The translations under genes were made by a program, and so were the position numbers. Source: Sphingopyxis sp. (GTDB taxonomy: Bacteria; Pseudomonadota; Alphaproteobacteria; Sphingomonadales; Sphingomonadaceae). From it: DNA of 39,599 bases. This document shows, piece after piece, positions 1-10,700 of this stretch. The notes below the pieces were generated by a model. It worked only from the letters and a program-made list of their open reading frames with translations. It did no database searches and was not told the origin of the DNA. The DNA lies in assembly GCF_016463645.1 (NCBI RefSeq), contig NZ_JAEMQX010000028.1:1-39599 (forward strand), in the 5' to 3' direction. Positions within the stretch are counted from its first letter, which is position 1; every line of letters begins with the position of its first letter.

Positions 1-633
1 GCGATCACGATCGGCGCGGTGCTGATCCAGTTCGCCATGCTCGCCTTCCGGCTCGAAACGCCTAAGGAAGCGCTCGTCATCCTGATCTTCCACATCGTCG
101 GCACGGTGATGGAGTTGTTCAAGACCGCCGCGGGCTCGTGGCAATATCCCGAGGCGAGCCTGCTCCATATCGGCGCGGTGCCACTCTTCTCGGGCTTCAT
201 GTACGCTGCGGTCGGCAGCTATATCGCGCGCGTCTGGCGCATTTTCGATTTCCGCTACACGGGCTATCCGCCCGTCTGGGCAAGCTATCTTCTTGCCGCC
301 GCGATCTACGTCAATTTTTTCGCGCATCATTGGATCTACGACATCCGCTGGCTGCTGTTCGCCGCAACCGCGCTGCTCTTCTGGCGCTGTCAGATCTGGT
401 TCCGCCCGCTGCACGTCCACCGCCGGATGCCGCTGCTCGTCGGCTGGGGGCTCGTCGCGCTGTTCATCTGGTTCGCCGAGAATATCGGCACTTTCGCGCG
501 CGCCTGGACCTACCCCAGCCAGAACGAAGGCTGGCACATGGTCGGCGTGGAGAAGCTCGGCAGCTGGTATCTGCTGATGATCATCTCGTTCGTGCTGGTC
601 AGTTTGGTCCAGCGGCCGAAGGCGCCCGACTAG
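1..633 (+). CDS. DUF817 family integral membrane protein (3' part)
   Basis: The reading frame is open from the first base, so the gene starts upstream of the window and only about 210 C-terminal residues are present. A GTG at 19 is in frame but is probably an internal Val. The protein is very hydrophobic, with several membrane spans and aromatic/His-rich loops (YVNFFAHHWIYDIRW, ENIGTFARAWTYP), a pattern I associate with DUF817, whose members are roughly 260-290 residues. The function of the family is unknown to me. Its stop codon overlaps the stop of the convergent M24 peptidase by 4 bp (CTAG, 630-633), leaving no room for an intergenic terminator. Confidence 0.8.
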   Translation, partial: AITIGAVLIQFAMLAFRLETPKEALVILIFHIVGTVMELFKTAAGSWQYPEASLLHIGAVPLFSGFMYAAVGSYIARVWRIFDFRYTGYPPVWASYLLAAAIYVNFFAHHWIYDIRWLLFAATALLFWRCQIWFRPLHVHRRMPLLVGWGLVALFIWFAENIGTFARAWTYPSQNEGWHMVGVEKLGSWYLLMIISFVLVSLVQRPKAPD

Positions 634-1877
634 CCGAACGGCTTGTCGATCGACGGTGGCGGCTCGCTGAACCATTCCGGCCCGCTGTCGTTCATGTAGA
701 AGCAATCCTCGAGCCGGATACCGAATTCGCCGGGAATATAGATGCCAGGCTCGTTCGAGAAGCACATGCCCGGCGCGAGCTTCGTCGTTTCGCCGCGCAC
801 GAGATTGACCGGCTCGTGCCCGTCGAGCCCGATGCCGTGGCCGGTGCGATGCGAGGTACCGGGCAGTTTGTAGCCCGGGCCCCAGCCGAGGCTTTCATAA
901 TAAGCGCGCACCGCGTCATCGACTGCCCCCGCTGGCGTGCCGAGCTTCGCCGCGGCGAAGGCGACGTCCTGTCCCTTGCGCATCTGGTCCCAGACTTGCC
1001 ACTGGCGCGCGCTTGCCTTGCCATAGACGAAGCTGCGCGAAATATCCGACTGATAGCCGTGAACCGTCGCGCCGCAGTCCATCAGCACGACCTCGCCCTC
1101 CTTCACCGCTTGCGGCTTGCCCGATCCGTGCGGATAAGCGCTCGCCTCGCCGAGCAGGATCAGCTCGAATTCGCTGCGCCCGCCGAGCGCGATCGTTGCG
1201 GCCTTCATGATCGCGCCGATGTCGGCGGGCGTCATCCCCGCCTCGATCCGCGGCGCGGTGTGGCGATAGGCGGCGAGCGTGATGTCAGCGGCGATCTGCA
1301 TCAACGCGATTTCCGCGGGTGACTTGTGCATCCGGCACCCGCGCACGACTGGCGCGCCATTGACGACGGTCGCGCCCGGCATCGCCTTTTCGAGCCCGTC
1401 GACCGCGAAATAGCGCACTGTTTCCTCGACTCCGATCCGACTCTTGGTCAGCCCGCGTTTGCCGAGCCAGGCGGCAACGGCGGCGAGCGGGTTTTCGTCC
1501 TCATTCCACGTCAGCACCTCGGCGTCGATACCGAGGCTTTCGCGCACTGACGGCTCCTCGAAGAAGGGCGTGACGATCGCCACCTCGCCTTCGCGCGTCA
1601 GCACCGCGGCAGTCAGCCGCTCGCTCCGCCACCACTCGACGCCGGTAAAATAGATGAGGCTCGATCCCGGCTCGATCAGCAGCGCGCCGATATCGTTCGC
1701 GCGCATTAACTCCTTTGCCTTGGCGATCCGCGCCATGCGTTCTTCGTGCCCGATCGGGACGGCCTTGGCAGCGAGGTTCGGAAGACCCGTAGTATCGGCG
1801 GCAAGCACCGATGCAGGCAGCGACGATGCCAGTCCGGCCAGCGCCGCCGTGCCGAGAAATTGCCGTCGCTGCATCAT
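630..1877 (-). CDS. Tat-exported M24 family metallopeptidase (Xaa-Pro aminopeptidase-like)
   Basis: About 415 residues. The N terminus MMQRRQFLGTAALAGLASS is a classic twin-arginine signal (RRQFLG, hydrophobic stretch, Ala-rich cleavage region), so the enzyme should act in the periplasm. A creatinase-like N-terminal domain is followed by the pita-bread M24 domain. The five metal ligands are all recognisable: the two Asp of VVLMDCG...YQSDISRSF, His in HRTGHGIGLDGHEP, Glu in FSNEPGIYI and Glu in IRLEDCF. This fits an active dimetal aminopeptidase or prolidase-type enzyme. An in-frame upstream extension to 1991 exists but would bury the Tat signal and overlap namZ; GAGAGGAAAG just before the two ATGs (1877 and 1874) supports the chosen start. 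It is last in a leftward operon, 11 bp after namZ. The substrate is unknown. Confidence 0.9.
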   Translation of the reverse strand: MMQRRQFLGTAALAGLASSLPASVLAADTTGLPNLAAKAVPIGHEERMARIAKAKELMRANDIGALLIEPGSSLIYFTGVEWWRSERLTAAVLTREGEVAIVTPFFEEPSVRESLGIDAEVLTWNEDENPLAAVAAWLGKRGLTKSRIGVEETVRYFAVDGLEKAMPGATVVNGAPVVRGCRMHKSPAEIALMQIAADITLAAYRHTAPRIEAGMTPADIGAIMKAATIALGGRSEFELILLGEASAYPHGSGKPQAVKEGEVVLMDCGATVHGYQSDISRSFVYGKASARQWQVWDQMRKGQDVAFAAAKLGTPAGAVDDAVRAYYESLGWGPGYKLPGTSHRTGHGIGLDGHEPVNLVRGETTKLAPGMCFSNEPGIYIPGEFGIRLEDCFYMNDSGPEWFSEPPPSIDKPFG

Positions 1878-1888
1878 CTTTCCTCTCG

Positions 1889-3094
1889 TCAATATATCAG
1901 CAGATCGGCGACCTCGCCCCGCCACCCCGCCTCGTCGGTCAGCGCGAGCGCGTCTAGGTCGCCCGGCATCGCGCCCGCATCGTCGACCCATTCGCGCAGG
2001 CCCGGCCCGCCGTTGATCACATCGATCGCGAGCACGTCGTCGGTATATTCATATTTGAAGTCCTGGCCGCGCCAGATCGGGTAATCCGGATATAGCGACC
2101 GGATCGCCTTGAACCCCAGTGCCTGCACGCGCCACGGACGGAACGCGGCATGATCATACCATGCGCCCTCGGCGTGGATATGGATGCCACTGTTGAGCTG
2201 CTTCATATGTTTGTGGAAGGTCGGCTCGAACCAGATGTCGCGCAGCTTGCAGCCGCCGAGCCATTCGGGCGCGAGGCGCCGCATCTCCGCGATCACTGCT
2301 TTCGCTTCGATATCGGGGGCGCCGAACAGTTCGAGCGGCCGCGTCGTTCCCCTGCCCTCGCTGAGCGTCGCCCCTTCGACCATCACCGTGCCGGCATAGG
2401 CGCGTGCCATGTTGACGTTGGCCGCATTGGGGCTGGGGTTGATCCACACACGCTCGGCCGGCCAGCCGAAGCCGGGGCCTTCGGGCTCCCATCGCTCCAT
2501 TTCGATCACGCGGTAATCGACGTCGAGATTGAAATGGCGGATGAACCAGTGCCCCATCTCGCCCATCGTGAGCCCGTGGCGCATCACCATCGGCCCCGCG
2601 CCGACGAAGCTCTCCCAGCCTTCGCGCAGCCGCGTACCTTCGACCGGGCGTCCTGCCGGGTTCGGCCGGTCGAGCACCCACACCGCCTTCCCATGCTCGG
2701 CCGCGGCTTCGAGCACGTAAAGCAAGGTCGTCACATAGGTGTATATGCGACACCCCAGATCCTGCAGGTCGACAAGCATCACGTCGAAGGTGTGCATCGA
2801 CTGCCCCGACGGGCGCCGCACGTCGCCGTAGAGGCTGAACACCGGCATGCCATAGGTCGGATCGGTGAAGTCGGGCGACTCCATCATATTGTCCTGAAGG
2901 TCGCCGCGCACGCCGTGCTGCGGTCCGAACACGGCACTGACCTCGATACCTGCGGCGACGAGCGCGTCGAGACTGTGCGTCAGGTCGGCGGTGACCGATG
3001 CGGGGTGCGCGAGCAGCGCGACGCGCTTGCCCTGCAGCGGCGCACGGAGTGCGGGGTCGGCGAGCAGGCGGTCGATACCGAAGAGGGTCGTCAT
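1889..3094 (-). CDS. namZ: DUF1343 / NamZ-type exo-beta-N-acetylmuramidase
   Basis: 401 residues with typical DUF1343 blocks: a start like FGIDRLL, then GKRVALLAHPASV, AVFGPQHGVRGDLQDNM, SLYGDVRRPS, VDLQDLGCRIYTYVTTL, VLDRPNPAGR, and NPSPNAANVNMARAYAGT followed by EGRGTTRPLELFGAP. Characterised family members remove terminal MurNAc from peptidoglycan fragments. No signal peptide is visible, so in this organism it probably acts in the cytoplasm on imported muropeptides; that location is inference. Its ATG overlaps the stop of the upstream DOMON-like gene (ATGA, 3091-3094), and it is followed after 11 bp by the Tat-exported peptidase, so the three are probably co-transcribed. Confidence 0.88.
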   Translation of the reverse strand: MTTLFGIDRLLADPALRAPLQGKRVALLAHPASVTADLTHSLDALVAAGIEVSAVFGPQHGVRGDLQDNMMESPDFTDPTYGMPVFSLYGDVRRPSGQSMHTFDVMLVDLQDLGCRIYTYVTTLLYVLEAAAEHGKAVWVLDRPNPAGRPVEGTRLREGWESFVGAGPMVMRHGLTMGEMGHWFIRHFNLDVDYRVIEMERWEPEGPGFGWPAERVWINPSPNAANVNMARAYAGTVMVEGATLSEGRGTTRPLELFGAPDIEAKAVIAEMRRLAPEWLGGCKLRDIWFEPTFHKHMKQLNSGIHIHAEGAWYDHAAFRPWRVQALGFKAIRSLYPDYPIWRGQDFKYEYTDDVLAIDVINGGPGLREWVDDAGAMPGDLDALALTDEAGWRGEVADLLIY

Positions 3095-3639
3095 GCCCGC
3101 CCGCGTGCCTCAAGCGTCAGTTGAAAGCAATCGGGATGATGGAAGTCGGGCTTGCCCGGCGGATGCGTGAGCGCCCAATAGCTTTTCGTTCCGTCGAGCT
3201 CCTCGATCACGGCGGAGAGCGCCAGTTTCGCCCCGACGTCGGGGAAGATGCCGGGTTCGACGCGCAGCGCGTAGCTCTGCTCGCCGCGCTCGGCAGACAT
3301 CTCCCAGGGCGCAAGCTCGTCGGAACGCAGCAGCGAGCGGTAATCGTCGAACTGGTAGCAGGCCCAGCGCCCGTCGGGCGAATAGTTGAATTCGGTATAG
3401 TCGGGCTCGCCCTCCTCGGTCAGGAACGCCTCGAAGCAGGTGCTTTCCCACAGGCCGTCGGTGGCGCTGTCGGCGATGACCAGTTCACCTTCACCATGAG
3501 GAAGCACGAGATCGGTGATCGCTCCACCCACAATATAGCGCAGGGCGAAACCATCCTCGAACGACAGGCTGACCTCGACCGCGACCGAACGCACGGCCTT
3601 TCCCGGCGTATCGGGGTGGCAGATCAGCTCCTTGCGCAT
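3091..3639 (-). CDS. DOMON-like domain protein
   Basis: About 182 residues. It resembles the DOMON-like proteins found in sphingomonads: a beta-rich fold with [33 protein letters not shown] and a C-terminal [20 protein letters not shown]. The function is not established; DOMON relatives bind haem or sugars, but no haem-ligand pattern can be assigned here. There is no signal peptide. A TTG at 3648 could add three residues, but the ATG at 3639 is the more usual codon and neither has a strong Shine-Dalgarno. It is the first gene of the leftward trio with namZ and the M24 peptidase, and divergent from tyrS (41 bp between starts), so the two share a very short promoter region. Confidence 0.8.
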   Translation of the reverse strand: MRKELICHPDTPGKAVRSVAVEVSLSFEDGFALRYIVGGAITDLVLPHGEGELVIADSATDGLWESTCFEAFLTEEGEPDYTEFNYSPDGRWACYQFDDYRSLLRSDELAPWEMSAERGEQSYALRVEPGIFPDVGAKLALSAVIEELDGTKSYWALTHPPGKPDFHHPDCFQLTLEARGRA

Positions 3640-3680
3640 GCTATCCAAATATCAAACCCCATGCTAAGCGCCCGCGCACC

Positions 3681-4907
3681 ATGACCAGTTACAAATCCGA
3701 CCTGCTGCGCCTCCTCGACGAGCGAGGCTATATCCATCAGACGACCGACGCGGAAGGGCTCGATGCGCTCGCCGTCAAACAGGTGATCCCCGGATATATC
3801 GGTTTCGACGCAACCGCGCCCAGCCTGCACGTCGGCAGCCTCGTCCAGATCATGATGCTGCGCCGCATGCAACAGACAGGGCACAAGCCCGTCGTGCTGA
3901 TGGGCGGCGGGACTACGCGGATCGGCGACCCGACAGGCCGCGACGAGAGCCGCAAGATGCTGTCGGACGAGACGATCGCCGCGAACATCGCCTCGATCTT
4001 CAGCATTTTTCAGCAGTTCCTGACCTTCGGCGACGGTCCCACTGACGCGGTGATGGTCGACAATCAGGATTGGCTCGGCAAGCTTGGCTATATCGAGCTG
4101 CTGCAGGAAGTCGGCACGCACTTCACGATCAATCGCATGATGACTTTCGATTCGGTCAAGCTGCGCCTCGACCGCGAACAGCCGATGACCTTCCTCGAAT
4201 TCAATTACATGATCCTGCAGGGCTATGATTTCCGGCACCTGTCGAAAGCGATGGGCGTTCGTCTGCAGATGGGCGGATCGGACCAGTGGGGCAATATCGT
4301 CAACGGGATGGAACTCGGCCGCCGGATGGACGGCGCCGACCTCTATGGTCTCACGACTCCGCTGCTCACCACCGCCGCAGGCGCCAAGATGGGCAAAACC
4401 GCCGCCGGGGCCGTGTGGCTTAATCCCGAACAACTGTCCCATTTTGACTATTGGCAATATTGGCGCAACTGCGACGATCGCGACGTCGGCAAGTTCCTGA
4501 AGCTCTTCACCGACCTGCCGCTGGACGAGATCGCGCGGCTCGAAGCGCTCGAGGGCGCCGAGATCAACGAAGCGAAGAAAATCCTCGCCAACGAGGCGAC
4601 CGCGATGTGCCGCGGCGAAGAGGCCGCCAAGGCCGCTTCGGACACTGCCGCGCAAACCTTTGAAAAGGGCCAGATTGGCGGCGACCTACCGCAGGCCGTC
4701 GCGCCCGCCGACGGCATCACCATCGTCGATGCGCTGCGCGAACTCGGCTTCGCTGCGTCGAACAAGGAAGCGCGCCGCAAGCTCGAAGAGGGCGCAGTGA
4801 AAGTCGATGGCGAGGTCGTCCGCGACCCGCATCATCTGATCCAGCCCGGTGCGGACGCCGTTCCGCTGAGCCTCGGATCAAAAAAACATGGTCTTGTGAC
4901 CCGGTAA
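3681..4907 (+). CDS. tyrS: Tyrosyl-tRNA synthetase
   Basis: 408 residues, the full length of the bacterial class Ic enzyme that charges tRNA-Tyr in the cytoplasm. The HIGH-equivalent is HVGS at residues 50-53. The tyrosine-pocket block [16 protein letters not shown] sequence ([11 protein letters not shown]) follows. The KMSKS-equivalent is KMGKT at about 236-240, a variant with Gly in place of Ser that I know from alphaproteobacterial TyrS. The C terminus carries an S4 RNA-binding domain ([28 protein letters not shown]). The start ATG lacks a clear Shine-Dalgarno. It is divergent from the DOMON-like gene and followed after 48 bp by the PilZ gene. Confidence 0.97.
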   Translation: MTSYKSDLLRLLDERGYIHQTTDAEGLDALAVKQVIPGYIGFDATAPSLHVGSLVQIMMLRRMQQTGHKPVVLMGGGTTRIGDPTGRDESRKMLSDETIAANIASIFSIFQQFLTFGDGPTDAVMVDNQDWLGKLGYIELLQEVGTHFTINRMMTFDSVKLRLDREQPMTFLEFNYMILQGYDFRHLSKAMGVRLQMGGSDQWGNIVNGMELGRRMDGADLYGLTTPLLTTAAGAKMGKTAAGAVWLNPEQLSHFDYWQYWRNCDDRDVGKFLKLFTDLPLDEIARLEALEGAEINEAKKILANEATAMCRGEEAAKAASDTAAQTFEKGQIGGDLPQAVAPADGITIVDALRELGFAASNKEARRKLEEGAVKVDGEVVRDPHHLIQPGADAVPLSLGSKKHGLVTR

Positions 4908-4955
4908 CGAGCACAAAAGCGTTTACCACTTCTTCAGCAATCGGATGGATCGTTC

Positions 4956-5324
4956 ATGGCCAAATCAACAAGGTCCACGAATATGCGCAAGATCGACACC
5001 AGCAAGGCCCATTATGTAGGCCTCGACCAGCGGATCGCTCCGCGTAGCGACGTCTATTGCCGCCTGCCCTTCGTCATGCCCGACGGGCGTCAGGAAATGT
5101 GCACCTGCGTAAACATCAGCGCTGACGGCTTGCTGATGCGCTTCGAACGCGGGCTCGAACCCGGCGACCTCGTCGTGTTCCGCATGCCCATCATCGGCCG
5201 CACCGCGGCGAAAGTCGTATGGTCGCTTGGCGGCAAGACCGGTGTACAGTTCGAAAAATCGATCTCGGTCGAGGATTATCTGCCGATGATCCGTGCCATG
5301 GGCGCGCGGGGCGACGTCAACTAA
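4956..5324 (+). CDS. PilZ domain protein (putative c-di-GMP receptor)
   Basis: 122 residues, a single PilZ domain. The c-di-GMP binding signature is intact: RxxxR at residues 26-30 (QRIAPR) and N-x-S-x-x-G as NISADG at 53-58, followed by beta strands LEPGDLVVFRMPIIGRTAAKVVW and GKTGVQFE. Such stand-alone PilZ proteins relay c-di-GMP levels to motility, exopolysaccharide or adhesion machinery; the partner cannot be told from here. An EAL phosphodiesterase lies 6 kb downstream. ATG 4956 is preceded by GGATGGA; an ATG at 4983 is a less likely alternative. Its stop overlaps the recG stop (CTAA, 5321-5324). Confidence 0.88.
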   Translation: MAKSTRSTNMRKIDTSKAHYVGLDQRIAPRSDVYCRLPFVMPDGRQEMCTCVNISADGLLMRFERGLEPGDLVVFRMPIIGRTAAKVVWSLGGKTGVQFEKSISVEDYLPMIRAMGARGDVN

Positions 5325-7387
5325 CCACTTCTGAGCAGCGGCACCGCCGCATCGCGCTCGAACAGATAGAGGCAGAGGCGCACCGCCTCCGCCCGCGCGC
5401 CGTCCATCCCGCCATCACGCTCGACGAACAGCCGCGCATCATCGTGCGCGACCGGCAATAACCGCACAAGCTGTTCAGGAGTGGCGAGCCGGTAATCGGC
5501 GTCGCCCGATTGCTTGAGTCCGAGCAGTTCGCCGCCGCCGCGCAATTCCAGATCCTTCTCGGCGATCACGAAACCGTCGTTCGTATCGCGCATCAGTGCG
5601 AGCCGTTCGCGCGCGGTTTCCGACAGATTCTGCGAACGGAGCAGCAGGCAGACCGACTTTGCCGTGCCGCGCCCGACGCGGCCGCGCAGCTGGTGGAGTT
5701 GCGCGAGCCCGAAGCGGTCGGCATGCTCCACGATCATCAGGCTGGCGGCAGGGACATCGACGCCGACCTCGATCACCGTGGTCGCGACGAGGACGCCAAT
5801 CTCGCCGGCCTGGAAGCGCGCCATGACGTCATCCTTCTCCGGCCCCTTCATCCGGCCGTGCACCAGACCGACACGATTTTCGCCGAGCCGCGCGCGCAGC
5901 AATGCCGCGCGCTCCTCTGCCGCGGCGAGTTCGCTGGCCTCGCTCTCGGCGACGAGCGGGCACACCCAATAGGCCTGCGCACCACTCGCCAGATGGCGGT
6001 CGAGCCCGTCGACGACCTCGTCGAGCCGGTCGACCGATACGACGCGCGTATCGACCGGCGTGCGCCCCGGCGGCATCTCGTCGAGCCGCGACACATCCAT
6101 CTCGCCATGATTGGCGAGCAGCAGGGTGCGCGGGATCGGGGTCGCGGTCATCACGAGCAAATGCGGCGGGCGCACCGCCTTTTGCGTGAGCATGAGCCGC
6201 TGCGCGACGCCGAAGCGATGCTGTTCGTCGACGACGACGAGCGCAAGATCCCTGTACGTCACCGCCTGCTGGAAGATCGCGTGAGTGCCGACGAGAATAT
6301 CGATGCTGCCATCGGCAAGCCCCATCAACGTCGATTCACGAACCTTGCCCTTGTCGCGGCCGGTCAGGATGGCGAGGTTCACCGGCAGCCCGCCGAGCAT
6401 CCTTTGCAACGTCGCAAAATGCTGGCGCGCGAGAATTTCGGTCGGGGCGAGCAACGCTGCCTGCGTCCCCGCCTCGACCGCCGCCAGCATCGCGCGGAGC
6501 GCGACGAGCGTTTTGCCCGATCCGACGTCGCCCTGCAGCATGCGCAGCATCGGCGTATCCTGCGCCATGTCGCCCGCAATCTCGCGCCCGACGCGCTCTT
6601 GCGCTCCGGTCAACCCGAACGGCAGCTTGAGCGCATCGGCCAACCGGCCGTCCCCGACGATCGCCCGACCCTTGCGGTTGCGCAGCCCCTGCCGGATCAG
6701 CATCAGCGCGACCTGGCTGGCGAAAATCTCGTCATAGGCGAGCCGGTCTCGCGCTGCCTCGTCACGCGGGCTCGCGTGCGCGCGCTCCATCGCCTCGTTC
6801 CACGCCGGCCAGCCGCGGCTCGCGAGCAAGGGCGCGTCGATCCATTCGGCAAGCTCGGGGCGCCGCTCGAGCGCAACCTGCCCCAACTGCGAAAGCCGCG
6901 CGTTGGTGAGCCCCTCCGTCAGCGGATAGACGGGTTCGTGCACCGCAATGCCGCCTTCGTCGCCCGGCTCGGCGACATGATCGGGATGAACGATCTGACG
7001 CATGTCGCCATAAAGATCGAGCCGTCCCGACACGCGGCGCTTCTCGCCCAGCGGAAAAAGCTTGCGCGCCAGTCCCGACGTCCGGCCGAAATAGACGAGC
7101 CGCACATGGTCGCCCGCGCTGTCGAACGCCTCGACCCCGAACGGCGCGCGCGGGCTGCGGCCCGGGCGGTAATCCTGCGCGGTCAGCTCGACGATGATCG
7201 TCTGCCCAGCCTGCGCCTGATCGAGCCGGTCGACCGGAAAGCGCGAGATCAGCCCAGTCGGCAGGTGGAACAGCACATCGACCACGCGCTCGAGCCCGAG
7301 CCGCGTCAGCGGCTTGGCAAGCTGCGGCCCGACGCCCTTCAGGTCGGTCAGCGCGGCAAAGAGCGGATTGAGTATCTCGGGTCGCAT
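5321..7387 (-). CDS. recG: ATP-dependent DNA helicase RecG
   Basis: 688 residues, normal RecG length. It remodels stalled replication forks and Holliday junctions in the cytoplasm. An N-terminal wedge/OB region (DYRPGRSPRAPFGVEAFDS, GRLDLYGDMRQIVHPDH) precedes a superfamily 2 helicase core: Walker A GDVGSGKT at 286-293, DEQH box at 387-390 (VVVDEQHRFGV), TATPIPRTLL from 414, and later GRVGRGTAKSVCLLL with the RecG-typical DLELRGGGELLGLKQSG near the C terminus. It lies head-to-head with sdhE (74 bp between starts), an arrangement common in alphaproteobacteria, and tail-to-tail with the PilZ gene. Confidence 0.97.
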   Translation of the reverse strand: MRPEILNPLFAALTDLKGVGPQLAKPLTRLGLERVVDVLFHLPTGLISRFPVDRLDQAQAGQTIIVELTAQDYRPGRSPRAPFGVEAFDSAGDHVRLVYFGRTSGLARKLFPLGEKRRVSGRLDLYGDMRQIVHPDHVAEPGDEGGIAVHEPVYPLTEGLTNARLSQLGQVALERRPELAEWIDAPLLASRGWPAWNEAMERAHASPRDEAARDRLAYDEIFASQVALMLIRQGLRNRKGRAIVGDGRLADALKLPFGLTGAQERVGREIAGDMAQDTPMLRMLQGDVGSGKTLVALRAMLAAVEAGTQAALLAPTEILARQHFATLQRMLGGLPVNLAILTGRDKGKVRESTLMGLADGSIDILVGTHAIFQQAVTYRDLALVVVDEQHRFGVAQRLMLTQKAVRPPHLLVMTATPIPRTLLLANHGEMDVSRLDEMPPGRTPVDTRVVSVDRLDEVVDGLDRHLASGAQAYWVCPLVAESEASELAAAEERAALLRARLGENRVGLVHGRMKGPEKDDVMARFQAGEIGVLVATTVIEVGVDVPAASLMIVEHADRFGLAQLHQLRGRVGRGTAKSVCLLLRSQNLSETARERLALMRDTNDGFVIAEKDLELRGGGELLGLKQSGDADYRLATPEQLVRLLPVAHDDARLFVERDGGMDGARAEAVRLCLYLFERDAAVPLLRSG

Positions 7388-7461
7388 GACTATCTGGGCT
7401 GACTATAGAGATTGTTCCCCGTGCGCCACACCCAGCCGCATGGGCCGTCAGGATTCTTCCC

Positions 7462-7728
7462 GTGCCGCACACCGACCGCCTCAAACGCCTGAAATTTCGC
7501 GCCTGGCACCGCGGCACGCGCGAGGCCGACTATATGATCGGCGGCTTCTTCGACCGCTATTCGGCGGGCTGGAGCGAGGAGGACATCGCTTGGTACGAGA
7601 TCGTCGTCGAAGAGGATGACGTCGACATCATGGCGTGGGCGCTCGGCACCGGCGAGCCGCCCGCGCATCTCGACCGGCCCGAGATGATCGCCGCGATGCG
7701 CCGACTGGATTATATCCCGCTGCCATGA
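7462..7728 (+). CDS. sdhE: FAD assembly factor SdhE (succinate dehydrogenase flavinylation)
   Basis: 88 residues, typical of the small all-helical SdhE/Sdh5 family that promotes covalent FAD attachment to the SdhA flavoprotein. The conserved RGTREADYMIGGFF block with the RGxxE motif is at about residues 17-21, followed by the acidic stretch WYEIVVEEDDVDIMAWALG. The start is a GTG with AGGA eight bases upstream; the only in-frame ATG comes after the conserved motif, so GTG is the credible start. The last codon overlaps the mfd start (ATGA, 7725-7728), indicating translational coupling. Confidence 0.93.
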   Translation: MPHTDRLKRLKFRAWHRGTREADYMIGGFFDRYSAGWSEEDIAWYEIVVEEDDVDIMAWALGTGEPPAHLDRPEMIAAMRRLDYIPLP

Positions 7729-10700
7729 CCCGCCCCGCCGCCGACATTTTCGCCGCGATCGGATCGGCGTCGGCGCCGCTGACGCTGGCGCGCACCGCCG
7801 ACGGCTTCCTGCCATTGCTGCTCGCCGATCTGGCGCGCGCGAGCGACAAACGCCTCGTCTATGTTGCGACCGACGATGCCGCGATGCAGGCGGTCGCCGA
7901 CGCGGCGCCCTTCTTTGCACCCGATCTCTTCATTCACCGCTTTCCGGCGTGGGATTGCCTGCCCTATGATCGCGCCGGGCCGTCGATGCGCGTCAGCGCC
8001 GACCGGCTTGCGACGCTTTCCGCTCTCCAGCTCCCGGCAAAGCGCGGCGAACTGGTCCTGACCACCATAGCCGCTATCACCCAGCGCACGCTCACTCCGT
8101 TCCGCATCCGCCAGCTCGCGACGACCCTCGCGCCCGGGCAACGGATCGATCGCGATGCGCTCGCCGAACTGCTCGTGTCGAATGGCTTCAACCGCGTCGA
8201 CACGGTCGCCGATCAGGGTGAATTCGCGGTACGCGGCGGCATTCTCGATCTCTTCCCGGCGGGCGAGGAAACGGGCCTGCGCGTCGATTTCTTCGGCGAC
8301 GAGATCGAGAGCATCCGCCGCTTCGACCCCGCCGACCAGCGCAGCCTCGGCCCCGCCAAGGCGCTGCAATTGCTCCCGGCGAGCGAAACGCTGCTCGACG
8401 AGACGACGATCAGGCGCTTTCGCTCCAGCTATCGCGAGCTGTTCGGCGCGCAGGCAACCGGCGACCCGCTCTATCAGGCGGTCAGCGACGGGCGGCGGCA
8501 GGCGGGCATGGACCATTGGCTACCGCTGTTCGAGGAGAGGCTTGCCAACCTGTTCGACCATATCGATCCGGCGACCCCCGTGTTGCGCGGACACCGCACC
8601 GAGGCGACCGCCGAGACGCGCTTTGCCGCAATCGCCGACTATCATGCGAACCGCGTCGCCGCCGAACGCGAATCGCCCGGCAGCTATCGCCCGCTTGCGC
8701 CGGAGACGCTGTATCTGACGGAGGAGCAATGGGTCGGGACGGCCAAAGAGCGCCCGATCCATATCGTCACGCCCTTCGACGTGCCCCCGTCCGCCACCGT
8801 GGTCGATCTCGAAACCTTCGCCGCGCGCGACTTCACACCCGAGCGAACTGCCGACGAGAATGTCTATGCGAAGGTCGCCGACCATCTGTCGGATGAACGC
8901 CGCAAGGGGCGGCGCACGATCATCGCCAGCTATTCGGGCGGTGCGCGCGAACGTCTGTCGGGGTTGCTCCGCGACCATGGCGTCACCTCGCTCGCGCCCG
9001 CCGACGGCTGGCAGGACGCGTTAGGCACCGCCTCGACGGAAAGCGGCGGCGCGACCGCGATGGTCGTGCTGCCGCTCGACCACGGCTTTGCAAGCGACGC
9101 GATCAGCCTGCTCACCGAACAGGATATCCTCGGCGAGCGCCTCGTCCGGCGGCAGAAGCGCCGCAAGAGTGCCGACGCCTTTCTCGCCGAACTCGCGACG
9201 CTCAGCGTCGGCGACCTCGTCGTCCATCTCGACCACGGCATCGGGCGCTATGAGGGGCTGACGCAGATCCCCGTCGGAAGCAGCCCGCACGATTGCGTCG
9301 CGCTGAGTTACGCCGGCGGCGACAAACTCTACGTCCCCGTCGAGAATCTCGACGTCCTCTCGCGTTACGGCGGCGAAAGCGAAGGCGTCGGTCTCGACAA
9401 GCTCGGCGGTGAAGCTTGGCAGCGCCGCAAGGCGCGGATGAAGGAGCGCATCCGCGAGATCGCGGGCGAACTACTCGCGACCGCGGCGCAACGCGCGCTG
9501 CGTTCGGGCGAGTTGCTCGCGCAGGATGCCGCCTATCCCGCCTTCGCCGACCGCTTCCCCTATCAGGAAACCGACGATCAGGATCGCGCGATCGGCGACG
9601 TGCTCGCCGACATGGCATCGGGGCGCCCGATGGACCGGCTCGTCTGCGGCGACGTCGGCTTCGGCAAGACCGAGGTCGCGCTGCGCGCCGCCTTCGTCGC
9701 GGCGATGGCGGGAGTGCAGGTCGCCGTTGTCGTTCCCACGACGCTGCTCGCTCGCCAGCATTACACGAATTTCGTCGAGCGCTTCAAAGGCTTCCCGGTC
9801 AACATTGGTCGCCTGTCACGCCTCGTCCCGGCAAGTGAGGCGCAGAAGACACGCGAAGGCCTTGCGAGCGGCCAGATCGATATCGTGGTCGGCACCCACG
9901 CCGTCATTGCGAAGGCGGTCGAGTTTAAGAATCTCGGCCTCGTAATCGTCGACGAGGAACAGCGCTTCGGCGTCGTCCACAAGGAGCGGCTGAAGCAGCT
10001 CAAGACCGACGTCCATGTCCTGACCCTCACCGCGACCCCGATCCCGCGCACCTTGCAGATGGCGATGTCGGGCCTGCGCGAGCTCAGCGTGATCCAGACG
10101 CCGCCAGTCGACCGCCTCGCTGTGCGCACCTATGTCGCTCCGTGGGACCCCGTCGTGATCCGCGAGGCGCTGCTCCGCGAGCACGACCGCGGCGGACAGA
10201 GCTTCTTCGTCACCCCCCGCATCAAAGACCTTCCCGATATCGAGGAATTTCTGCGCACGCGGGTGCCCGAGATCAAATATGTCGTTGCGCACGGCCAGAT
10301 GGCGCCGGGCGAGGTCGAGGAGCGGATGAGCGCCTTCTACGACCGCAAATATGACGTGCTCGTTTCGACCACCATCGTGGAATCGGGTCTCGACATCCCG
10401 AGCGCGAACACGCTGATCGTCCACCGCGCCGATCGTTTCGGGCTCGCGCAGCTCTACCAGCTTCGCGGCCGCGTCGGGCGGTCGAAGACGCGCGCCTACG
10501 CCTATCTGACGACGATGGAAGGCGGCGCGATCACGGACACCGCCGAAAAGCGGCTCAAGCTGCTCGGCGACCTCGACACGCTCGGCGCAGGTTTCCAGCT
10601 CGCGAGCCACGACCTCGACATTCGCGGCGCGGGCAATCTCATCGGCGACGAGCAGTCGGGACATATCCGCGAGGTCGGCTTCGAGCTGTACCAGTCGATG

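Noticed and set aside
5510-7402. 630-codon frame antisense to recG
   Set aside because: Typical high-GC mirror frame: Arg/Ala/Asp/His-rich translation, opposite to an intact, motif-complete recG.
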